Shown here piece after piece: positions 1 to 5,615 of a DNA stretch of 7,094 nucleotides. This stretch comes from Desulfovibrionaceae bacterium UBA6814. Lineage in GTDB: Bacteria > Desulfobacterota > Desulfovibrionia > Desulfovibrionales > Desulfovibrionaceae. Under the pieces are notes generated by a model that ran no database searches, had not been told where the DNA came from, and worked only from the letters and a program-made list of their open reading frames with translations. How positions within the stretch are numbered: the stretch's first letter is position 1; every line of letters begins with the position of its first letter. The translations under genes were made by a program, and so were the position numbers. The stretch is from NCBI GenBank assembly GCA_002452635.1, contig DKEU01000218.1, forward strand, positions 1 to 7,094, read 5' to 3'.

Positions 1-9
1 GGGGGGGGG

Positions 10-40
10 GCCGGGCCGGGGGGGGGGACCCCGGCCCGGC
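10..40 (-). terminator. GC-only hairpin just after the flavodoxin operon
   Basis: A perfect 12-base inverted repeat (arms 10-21 and 29-40, loop 22-28) begins 3 bases after the stop codon of the last gene of the flavodoxin operon. Its position suits a transcription terminator. However, every stem pair is G-C, and in the direction of transcription it is followed by a run of C, not U, so it is not a canonical intrinsic terminator. Two runs of ten G (1-10 and 18-27) flank or invade it, and the first may continue beyond the window. It could also act as an mRNA 3'-end stabiliser or a G-quadruplex on the plus strand. Confidence 0.4.
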
Positions 41-43
41 GCT

Positions 44-418
44 TTACTGGAGGGCGGCCCGGGAGGCCGGGCGCTCGTTGGAGGGCGCAGGGGAGAGGGT
101 CTGGGCGTGGTTGTTTTCGATTATCTGGTGGAAACGGGAGGACGGTTCAACCCGGCCTTCGAGCAGGCGCAGGGCGGCGGCGAACTCCTTCTCCGCCTCG
201 TGGCGGCGGCCGGAGGAGGAGAGGATGACCCCCAGGTTGTTGCGGATGCGGGCTTCCACCACGGGCATGCCGCCCAGGCTGTCCAGCATCTCCAGGGCCT
301 GGCGCTGCATGGTTTCGGCCAGGATCACGTCGTTGTGCTCCAAGGCGTACATGCCCCCCCGCCACAGGGAGTTCATGATGCGCACCGTCTTGCACCGGCC
401 GCAGCAGGATTTAGACAT
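44..418 (-). CDS. Small CCxxC / TPR-like protein co-transcribed with flavodoxin
   Basis: This is a 124-residue protein of unknown function. The N-terminus carries a cysteine cluster C5-C6-G-R-C9, followed by helical sequence and one stretch resembling a tetratricopeptide repeat (about residues 57-90, ARIRNNLGVI... to LRLLEG), which would be a protein-protein contact surface. The tail after residue 108 is Pro/Ser/Ala-rich and probably disordered. There is no signal peptide or membrane segment, so it should be cytoplasmic. The ATG lies inside the end of the flavodoxin gene (8-base overlap, ATGTCTAA). A strong Shine-Dalgarno sequence, GAGGAGGT, sits 8 bases upstream within the flavodoxin coding sequence, so translation is probably coupled and the gene should share the flavodoxin promoter and its iron control. 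The cysteines could bind a metal or form a disulfide, but this is inference. A run of seven G in the coding strand (354-360) is a possible slippage site. The gene is likely real; the function is open. Confidence 0.8.
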   Translation of the reverse strand: MSKSCCGRCKTVRIMNSLWRGGMYALEHNDVILAETMQRQALEMLDSLGGMPVVEARIRNNLGVILSSSGRRHEAEKEFAAALRLLEGRVEPSSRFHQIIENNHAQTLSPAPSNERPASRAALQ

Positions 419-851
419 GGTCGGCCACCTCCTCGGCCCAGGACGTGACCTCGACGCGGCCGGGGTCCCCGTCGATTTTCAGGGACTCGGCCACCAGCAC
501 CGCACCCAGGGCCTCGGCCTTCTCGGCGATGGCGTCCACCGCGCCGCAAAAGTGCGTGTAGCTGGAATCCCCGCACCCGAAGACCGCGACCTTGCGGCCC
601 GTAAGCCCGGCCTGGTCCAGGTCCTCGTACAGGGGCACGAAGTCGTCCTGCAGCTCCACGTCCTCGTCCCCCCAGGTGGAGGAGCCCAGGAGCACCAGGT
701 CGAACCCTTCGGCCAGGCCCGCGGCGGACACGTTGGCGGCGTTCTTCAGCTCCACGGCCAGCCCCCGGTCCTGCAGGGCGGCGGCCGCGTATCCCGCGGC
801 GGTTTCGGTGTTCCCGGTGGTGGACCCGTACACGATCAATACCGTTGCCAT
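411..851 (-). CDS. fld: Flavodoxin (short-chain, Desulfovibrio type)
   Basis: This is a 146-residue FMN-binding electron carrier of the cytoplasm. Flavodoxins of this type substitute for ferredoxin in low-potential electron transfer. The phosphate loop GSTTGNTE is at residues 9-16. The first isoalloxazine loop (SSTWGD) places Trp60 and the second (GCGDSSY) places Tyr98, the two aromatics that sandwich FMN in the Desulfovibrio vulgaris protein, at the same numbers. Length matches the short-chain class (about 148 residues), which lacks the 20-residue insertion of long-chain flavodoxins. The frame stays open upstream to about 1100, but the start at 851 is preferred: family alignment begins there and AAGGAG lies 6 bases upstream, whereas the extension is low-complexity and runs across the promoter. 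The gene has a Fur-like operator in its promoter and overlaps the downstream TPR-like gene by 8 bases. Family assignment is very secure. Confidence 0.97.
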   Translation of the reverse strand: MATVLIVYGSTTGNTETAAGYAAAALQDRGLAVELKNAANVSAAGLAEGFDLVLLGSSTWGDEDVELQDDFVPLYEDLDQAGLTGRKVAVFGCGDSSYTHFCGAVDAIAEKAEALGAVLVAESLKIDGDPGRVEVTSWAEEVADHV

Positions 852-855
852 CTGG

Positions 856-864
856 TTCTCCTTT
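856..864 (-). promoter_or_regulatory. Ribosome binding site fixing the flavodoxin start
   Basis: On the minus strand this reads AAAGGAGAA. Its AAGGAG core (858-863) lies 6 bases before the ATG at 851. It decides the start at 851 against the long in-frame 5' extension, which has no comparable site and would cross the promoter. Confidence 0.85.
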
Positions 865-899
865 GGCCGGATGTTTCCTCCGAATGCCGGCTGGCAATC

Positions 900-928
900 T
901 TGATAATGAAATTCAATTTCATTTGCAA
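900..928 (-). promoter_or_regulatory. Sigma70-type promoter of the flavodoxin operon
   Basis: Reading the minus strand, a -35-like TTGCAA (923-928) and a -10-like TATCAA (900-905) are separated by exactly 17 bases. Each matches consensus at four of six positions. The predicted transcript start is near 893, giving a leader of about 40 bases before the flavodoxin ATG. A run of nine G on the plus strand (929-937) abuts the -35 element. The spacer is filled by the Fur-like operator, so repressor binding would block RNA polymerase directly. The promoter is inferred from sequence; spacing and position support it. Confidence 0.65.
902..926. promoter_or_regulatory. Fur-type iron operator
   Basis: Positions 905-923 form a perfect 19-base palindrome, AATGAAATT-C-AATTTCATT, with a single central base at 914. 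This is the 9-1-9 extension of the 7-1-7 Fur motif. It can also be read as an array of Fur hexamers: GATAAT (902-907), GAAATT (908-913), C, AATTTC (915-920) and a degenerate ATTTGC (921-926). A second 7-1-7 register offset by 6 bases starts with a perfect TGATAAT half-site at 901-907, as in operators that bind two overlapping Fur dimers. It is an AT-rich island in a GC-rich region and coincides with the promoter spacer. Flavodoxin is a classic iron-starvation gene, so Fe-Fur repression is the natural reading. A paralogue such as Zur or PerR is less likely. Confidence 0.82.
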
Positions 929-937
929 GGGGGGGGG

Positions 938-1253
938 ACTGGGGAGGTGCGAAATTTCCCCAGGCAGTTTCCAGGGCAGCGGGGAGATCGGGGCGGCGGG
1001 GCGGGCCAGGGACTGGTTCCCGCGCCTCTGCCCAGGCGAACCACGCCGCGTTGCAGGCGGCGCGCCTGCCGCCCGGAGCGACCGGCGGCGAGGCGGCCAC
1101 TCGAGAATTCGTGATAATCTCATGTATTCCTTGGATTTCAGCACGAAACCGAAATCATCCCCAAGCGGCGGCTATGTGAAGAACATGGGGTTTTTTCTGG
1201 GGATAACCCACGCAGGTCTTTACTGGCGCGGCTTGGGAGGCTAAGGAACGTCC
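938..1253. other. Divergent intergenic region before the repeat-protein gene
   Basis: This stretch lies upstream of the flavodoxin promoter and runs to the rightward gene. From 938 to 1103 it is GC-rich and I see no gene in it. It includes an inverted repeat with 7-base arms GCAGGCG/CGCCTGC (1053-1059 and 1063-1069) of unknown meaning. From about 1104 to 1210 it is more AT-rich, with a GATAAT (1113-1118) that could be a -10 element but lacks a convincing -35. A perfect Fur half-site TGATAAT overlaps it (1112-1118), with no matching second half. A bulged hairpin followed by six T lies at 1159-1196. A 40-codon open frame at 1122-1244 ends on the ribosome binding site of the next gene but lacks its own. 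Confidence 0.5.
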
Positions 1254-3203
1254 ATGCCCGATCGGCCTTGTGAAACCGCGTTGTTGCAGGCTGTTGAACT
1301 GCTCATGGGACAGTTCTCGGAGCAGATTCTTGCCCTGTTGGAGGCCCATGCCCGTGGCGACGTGGAGGCCGAAGCCTTCGAGGCGCGGATCCGGGAGCTG
1401 GTGGGCGCGGTCTCGCCCGAGGCCGTGGCCCGGCATCCCGGCCGGCTGGCCCTGGTCCGGCCCGCGCCGTCCCCTCCTGCGCCCCAGCCCACGCCGGCGG
1501 TTCCGGCTGTGGAGCCTGCGCCCGCGCCCGAGCCCGACGTTGCGGCCGCCCCCGAGGCCGCGCCTTGCCTGGAGTTGGAGGTTCCCTCGCTGGTCGAGCC
1601 GGCCGCAGCGTCCGAGCCGCCGGCCGCGCCCGAGGCCGCGCCTGTCCCGGAACTGGAGATTTCCCCGCTTCCCGCGACGCCCGGGCCGCCGGCCGTTCCC
1701 GAGCCTGCTCCGGAGTCCCCGGCCATCCTGGACGGAGTGACCGGGTTCGAGCCCCTGCCGGACTACGAATGGGAGGCCCTGCCGGCCGAGCCGGAACCCG
1801 AGGCCGTACCGGAGCCCGACGTTTTCGCCGCGCCCGAGCCCGACGTTGCGGCCGCCCCCGAGGCCGCGCCTTGCCTGGAGTTGGAGATTCCCTCGCTGGT
1901 CGAGCCGGCCGCAGCGTCCGAGCCGCCGGCCGCGCCCGGGGCCGCGCCTGACCCGGAACTGAAGATTTCCCCGCTTCCCGCGACGGCCGCAGCGTCCGGG
2001 CCGCCGGCCGAGCCCGCGCCTGCTCCGGAGTCCCCGGCCATCCTGGACGGGGTGAGCGGGTTCGAGCCCTTGCCGGATTACGGATGGGAGGCCCTGCTGG
2101 CCGAGCCGGAACCCGAGGCCGTACCGGAGCCCGACGTTTTCGCCGCACCCGAGCCCGACGTTGCGGCCGCCCCCGAGGCCGCGCCTTGCCTGGAGTTGGA
2201 GATTCCCTCGCTGGTCGAGCCGGCCGCAGCCCCCGAGCCGCCGGCCGCGCCCGAGGCCGCGCCTGTCCCGGAACTGGAGATTTCCCCGCTTCCCGCGACG
2301 CCCGAGCCCCCGGCCGAGCCCGCGCCTGCTCCGGAGTCCCCGGCCATCCTGGACGGGGTGAGCGGCTACGAGCACCTGCTCGATGCCGAGTTCGAAGAAT
2401 CGTCGCCGCCCCCGGCGGCTGCCCAGGCCGCAGCCTCTTCCGTGGCCCCGCGGCCTGCGCCGCCGAAGGCCGGCCCCGCCGCGCCGGCCCGCCCGCGCAA
2501 GTCGCCGCCCAAGGACGTGGCGGCAGCGCCCTCCACTCCCTCCCGCACCCCGGCGGCCAGGCCCGCCGCGCCGGCCAAGCCCGCTCCCCGGCCCGAGGCC
2601 CCGCCTGCTCCGGAGCAGGCGTCCGCACCGGCCAAGCCGGCCGCGGCGTCGGGTCAGCCTTCCGCAGGCCCGGCCAAGGCCCCGCCGCCGTGTCGGATCA
2701 AACCCACGGGCATGGGCGGCAACGTGGTGGTCACGGGCCGCACGGGCGGAGACGACTTGAAGAGGCCGGACCGTCCCTCCATGGGGTTCGGCGACCAGAT
2801 GTTCGGCAACCGGGACAAGGAGGAGGTCGGGGACCACGCCACCACGTTCGTGTCCCGCCAGGTGCGCCGGGGCCTGCAGGACAAGGCCACCTGGAAGAGC
2901 CCCGCCAAGGCTGCGCTGCTCTCGGGCCTGTTGCCCGGGGTGGGCGACTTCTACCTGGGCAAGGTGGGCAACGGGCTGGTGTTCTACCTGGTCTTCTACA
3001 TCCTGCTCATGCTGCTCATCCTGCGCGGGGATTTGATCCTGGCGGGTGTGTGGGCGGTGGTGGCCATAGTCAGTTCCGGGATGTCGTGGCTGGGCGCGCA
3101 GAAGCACAACGAGGCCATCCACCGCATCAAGGACGCGCCCAACCTGCAGAAGAAGACCCGGGAGACCACCTTCACCTTCGATTCCTCCCGGCGGAGGCGT
3201 TGA
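1254..3203 (+). CDS. Ala/Pro/Glu-rich triple-repeat protein with C-terminal membrane hairpin
   Basis: This is a 649-residue protein I do not recognise. Residues 1-60 are non-repetitive, probably helical and lack a signal peptide. Residues 92-382 hold three long repeats rich in Pro, Ala and Glu. Each contains acidic-hydrophobic patches (LELEIPSLVEP; PELEISPLPA) and a motif ILDGVxGFEPLPDYxWEAL, the third copy of the last being degenerate. Residues about 383-479 are an Ala/Pro/Lys linker. A conserved-looking region starts at C480 and leads to PGVGDFYLGK (about 561-570), recalling the PGxGxFYxG pattern near small membrane domains such as TM2-like families. Two membrane segments follow (about 575-590 and 594-613). 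Positive residues flank both sides, including a C-terminal RRRR, so both ends should face the cytoplasm. The start has AAGGAA 5 bases upstream. The product may be a membrane-anchored scaffold with repeated docking motifs, but that is inference. The gene converges on the next one with 9 bases between. Confidence 0.85.
   Translation: MPDRPCETALLQAVELLMGQFSEQILALLEAHARGDVEAEAFEARIRELVGAVSPEAVARHPGRLALVRPAPSPPAPQPTPAVPAVEPAPAPEPDVAAAPEAAPCLELEVPSLVEPAAASEPPAAPEAAPVPELEISPLPATPGPPAVPEPAPESPAILDGVTGFEPLPDYEWEALPAEPEPEAVPEPDVFAAPEPDVAAAPEAAPCLELEIPSLVEPAAASEPPAAPGAAPDPELKISPLPATAAASGPPAEPAPAPESPAILDGVSGFEPLPDYGWEALLAEPEPEAVPEPDVFAAPEPDVAAAPEAAPCLELEIPSLVEPAAAPEPPAAPEAAPVPELEISPLPATPEPPAEPAPAPESPAILDGVSGYEHLLDAEFEESSPPPAAAQAAASSVAPRPAPPKAGPAAPARPRKSPPKDVAAAPSTPSRTPAARPAAPAKPAPRPEAPPAPEQASAPAKPAAASGQPSAGPAKAPPPCRIKPTGMGGNVVVTGRTGGDDLKRPDRPSMGFGDQMFGNRDKEEVGDHATTFVSRQVRRGLQDKATWKSPAKAALLSGLLPGVGDFYLGKVGNGLVFYLVFYILLMLLILRGDLILAGVWAVVAIVSSGMSWLGAQKHNEAIHRIKDAPNLQKKTRETTFTFDSSRRRR
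1527..2399 (+). repeat. Three tandem in-frame repeats of about 300 bases
   Basis: Unit 1 is 1527-1832 (102 codons), unit 2 is 1833-2147 (105 codons) and unit 3 is 2148-2399 (84 codons, with a diverged end). Every unit starts PEPDVAAAPEAAPCLELE. Units 1 and 2 differ at one base in their first 100 or so, and units 2 and 3 are identical over about their first 80, including silent positions. This indicates recent duplication or gene conversion rather than protein-level selection alone. Length differences are whole codons, mainly in the middle linker (ATPGPPAVPEP against ATAAASGPPAEPAP). The array could expand or shrink by recombination. Confidence 0.92.
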
Positions 3204-3212
3204 GGCGGGGGC

Positions 3213-3695
3213 CTACAACTTGTAGCCGATGGCGCGCAGGAATCCCTTGCGCGCGGCCACGTCCTCTTCGGTCTCCAGCCCCTTGGAGCCGAATCCGTCG
3301 ATGACCCCCAGGATGCCGCGGCCCTGCCCGGTCTCGGCCAGGATCACCTGCACCGGGTTGGCAGTGGCGCAGTGGATGCGGGCCACCTCGGGCACGGCCT
3401 TGATGGCGTTGAGCACGTTGACCGGGAACATGTCGCGCATGAAGATGATGAAGGTGTGCCCGGCGGACAGGGCCAGGGCGTTCTTGCGGGCCAGCTCCAC
3501 CAGGTCGGGGTCGGTGCCCGAGGAGCGCACCAGGCAGGGGCCCGAGGCCTCGCAGAAGGCCAGGCCGAACTTGGCCATGGGCACCGTGCCCGCCATGGCC
3601 TCGTGCAGGTCCTCGACGCTCTTGATGAAGTGGGAATGGCCCAGGATGAGATTCAGCTCGCCGGGGTTTTCGATGGTCAGCAGGGTCAGTTCCAT
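3213..3695 (-). CDS. Adenosine-specific kinase family protein (COG1839)
   Basis: This 160-residue protein is full length for the Adenosine_kin family (PF04008), small soluble proteins best known from archaea and annotated as adenosine-specific kinase or AMP-binding. Matching motifs run the whole length: LILGHSHFIKSVEDLHEAM (16-34), KFGLAFCEASG (42-52), LVRSSGTDPDLVELARKNAL (55-74), GHTFIIF (79-85), FPVNVLNAIK (90-99), CATANPVQVI (109-118) and GRGILGVIDGF (125-135). The C-terminus IGYKL is also typical. No signal peptide or membrane segment is present. Its true cellular reaction is poorly established, so the kinase name should be treated as a family label. It is last in the operon: AAGGAG overlaps the stop codon of the histidine kinase gene (TAAGGAG) and lies 5 bases from the ATG, so translation is probably coupled. 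Being in an operon with a sensor kinase is unusual. Confidence 0.93.
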   Translation of the reverse strand: MELTLLTIENPGELNLILGHSHFIKSVEDLHEAMAGTVPMAKFGLAFCEASGPCLVRSSGTDPDLVELARKNALALSAGHTFIIFMRDMFPVNVLNAIKAVPEVARIHCATANPVQVILAETGQGRGILGVIDGFGSKGLETEEDVAARKGFLRAIGYKL

Positions 3696-3697
3696 GG

Positions 3698-3707
3698 GGT
3701 CTCCTTA
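3698..3707 (-). promoter_or_regulatory. Fused stop codon and ribosome binding site (TAAGGAG)
   Basis: On the minus strand the histidine kinase stop TAA (3705-3707) runs directly into GGAG, making the Shine-Dalgarno sequence of the adenosine-specific kinase gene, which starts at 3695. A ribosome finishing the first gene stands on the start region of the second, so the two proteins should be made together by reinitiation. Confidence 0.75.
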
Positions 3708-5615
3708 CGCGTCGCTGTGCACCGCCGTCGAGGCCGGAAACTCGACGTAGAAGGTGCTGCCCTGGCCGAGGGCGGACTCCGCCCAGGTCCGGCCGTTGTA
3801 ATGCCCTACGATGCGCCGCACGATGGCCAGGCCCAGGCCCGTGCCCTGCGGCTTGAGTTCCGGACGGGCGCCGTTTCCGGCCTGATGGAACAGATCGAAG
3901 ACGTTGTCCAGTTCCTCGGGCGGGATCCCCTCGCCGGTGTCCTTCACCCACAGCCGCACCCCTCCCTGCGGGGTGCGCCCGGCCCCCACCGTGACGCTGC
4001 CGGACGGGGTGAACTTGAGGGCGTTGGACAGGAGGTTCACCAGCACCTGCGCCAGCCGGTCCGGGTCCATGCGCAGCCGGGGCAGGCCCGGCTCCAGGTC
4101 CGCGCCGAGGGTCGGCCCCGGCCGGCTCCCGCCCAGGCCCGCGGCCACTTCCAGGGCCTGGCGCACGGCCTTTTCCAGGGACAGGTCCTGATCCCGCCAC
4201 TGCATGGCCCCGGACTCGATCTTGGACACGTCCAGGATGTCGTTGATGAGCCGGGTCAGGCGTTCGCTCTCCTCGATGATGATGTCCAGGTTCTTGCCGA
4301 TGCGGTGGCAGCGCTCCTCCCGCACGTCCTCGGACTTTTCCTGCTCCCCGGAGCAGATGAGAAAGTCCCGGCGGATGACCTTGGCGAAGCCGCGCACCGA
4401 GGTGAGCGGGGTGCGCAGTTCGTGGGACACGGTGGAGATGAAGTCGGACTTGAGCCGGTCCAGCTCCAGCAGCCGGGCGTTGGCCTCGGCCAGTTCCGTG
4501 GCGTAGGTGGACAGGGCCGCGGTGCGTCGCTCCAGGGCGTCGGCCATGTGGTTGAAGGCCGTGGCCAGATGCCCCAGCTCGTCCTGGCGGTTCAGCTCCA
4601 CCCGGCTGTCCAGGCGGCCCTGGGACATGACCCGGATGGCCGACGCCAGCCGGGAGATGGGCCGGGTGAAGGTGCCGGCAACGAGCAGGCCCAGCAGCAC
4701 GGCCACCACGAAGGCCGCCGCGGAGGCCACCAGGATGAAGCGCAGGGTGCTGCGGCCGCTCAGGGCGATGCCGGCATAGTCGGTGCTCACCGCAAGCATG
4801 GCCAGAATCTGCCCGGCATTGTCCCGCAGCGGCTCGCGGGCCGTGGCCAGGGTCCGGCCGGCCACCTCCTCCATCCCCTCCTGCCGGGCTGCGCCGCTGG
4901 CCAGGGTCTCGGCCGGGTCCGGCCACCAGGCCCGGGAGAGCGACCGTCCCGCGGAGTCCGTCAGGGTGGACAGGATGCTTCCGTCCGGCTTCCACTGCAG
5001 GGTCACGTCGGCCTTTATCCGTTCCTTGACGGTCTGGAGGAAGTGCACGGTCAGGGGGTAGGTCACGGCCACCACTCCCCGCACGGTGAGGGTGGCCGGG
5101 TCCAGGATGGGCGACAGGGCGCGCAGGCACAGGCCGGCGTCCCGGGCCACGAAATCCGAGCCCAGGTCCAGGGCGTAGGCCCCGGCCAGGGCGGGGTCGT
5201 CGGAACAGGTGGCGAAGGGCGCCATCTCGGGGCTCTGCGGGCTGTGGGCCAGCAGGTTCTTGTCCGGGCCGAAGACTTCCACCAGGCCCAGGAACCAGAG
5301 GTCCCGGTTGTTGTCCAGGAAGACCTGGGCCGCCTCCGGGTTCAGGCTGCGGATGTCGGCCAGTCCGGCCAGGAGGTTGGCCTTGGCCTCGGCCTCGCGG
5401 GTGCGCTGCACCAGTTCGGTGCGGGCCTCGGCCAGGGCGGCCAGGTTCTCCTGGAGCACGGACTGCTCCAGGCGCTGCTGGAGGATGGTCATGCCGGCCA
5501 GGGTGGTGATGGACAGGGGCGCCACCACCAGCAGGGCGAACGCCCAGCACAGCCGCACCCGCAGCGAACGGCGCGGGTCCAGGCGGGACAGCCAGGAGTG
5601 GTGGCGGCGGGTCAT
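3705..5615 (-). CDS. Membrane sensor histidine kinase with periplasmic sensor domain and HAMP
   Basis: This is a 636-residue inner-membrane sensor kinase. Membrane segment 1 is at about 20-44 and segment 2 at about 291-315, enclosing a periplasmic domain of about 245 residues whose size and pattern suggest a Cache-type fold (inferred). HAMP follows at about 316-365, then a short coiled coil. The HisKA domain contains the phospho-acceptor His398 (STVSHELRTPLTSVRGF) and HATPase_c follows: N box NLLSNALKF (Asn527 and Asn531), G1 DTGEGI (559-564), F box VFDLF (572-576) and G2 GTGLGLAIV (591-599). All catalytic motifs are intact. There is no receiver domain, so a separate response regulator is required and none is in the window. 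The HisKA hairpin has a somewhat extended loop with two cysteines (C421, C436). The start ATG overlaps the stop of the substrate-binding protein gene (ATGA), implying coupled translation and a shared function. The ligand is unknown. Confidence 0.95.
   Translation of the reverse strand: MTRRHHSWLSRLDPRRSLRVRLCWAFALLVVAPLSITTLAGMTILQQRLEQSVLQENLAALAEARTELVQRTREAEAKANLLAGLADIRSLNPEAAQVFLDNNRDLWFLGLVEVFGPDKNLLAHSPQSPEMAPFATCSDDPALAGAYALDLGSDFVARDAGLCLRALSPILDPATLTVRGVVAVTYPLTVHFLQTVKERIKADVTLQWKPDGSILSTLTDSAGRSLSRAWWPDPAETLASGAARQEGMEEVAGRTLATAREPLRDNAGQILAMLAVSTDYAGIALSGRSTLRFILVASAAAFVVAVLLGLLVAGTFTRPISRLASAIRVMSQGRLDSRVELNRQDELGHLATAFNHMADALERRTAALSTYATELAEANARLLELDRLKSDFISTVSHELRTPLTSVRGFAKVIRRDFLICSGEQEKSEDVREERCHRIGKNLDIIIEESERLTRLINDILDVSKIESGAMQWRDQDLSLEKAVRQALEVAAGLGGSRPGPTLGADLEPGLPRLRMDPDRLAQVLVNLLSNALKFTPSGSVTVGAGRTPQGGVRLWVKDTGEGIPPEELDNVFDLFHQAGNGARPELKPQGTGLGLAIVRRIVGHYNGRTWAESALGQGSTFYVEFPASTAVHSDA

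Noticed and set aside
852..1100. In-frame 5' extension of flavodoxin by 83 codons
   Set aside because: It would translate the Fur operator and promoter, is low-complexity, and the family alignment plus AAGGAG place the start at 851.
1101..1110. Adjacent XhoI and EcoRI sites suggesting a cloning junction
   Set aside because: No vector-like sequence flanks them; chance occurrence is the simpler reading.
1112..1118. Second Fur box for the repeat-protein gene
   Set aside because: Only one half-site TGATAAT is present; the other half matches at about one of seven positions.
1221..1236. Sigma54 promoter (TGGC...TTG) before the repeat-protein gene
   Set aside because: The two boxes are too close together and the essential GC of the -12 element is missing.
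78..1244. 388-codon plus-strand frame across flavodoxin and the intergenic region
   Set aside because: It is antisense to flavodoxin and its partner gene, has low-complexity composition and crosses the promoter. Only its last 40 codons were kept, as a weak leader candidate.
1155..3122. 655-codon minus-strand open frame opposite the repeat-protein gene
   Set aside because: Its Gly/Arg-rich product is the low-complexity mirror of the Pro/Ala/Glu repeats, it matches no family pattern, and the plus-strand frame has a good ribosome binding site and a coherent membrane domain. Absence of stops follows from high GC.
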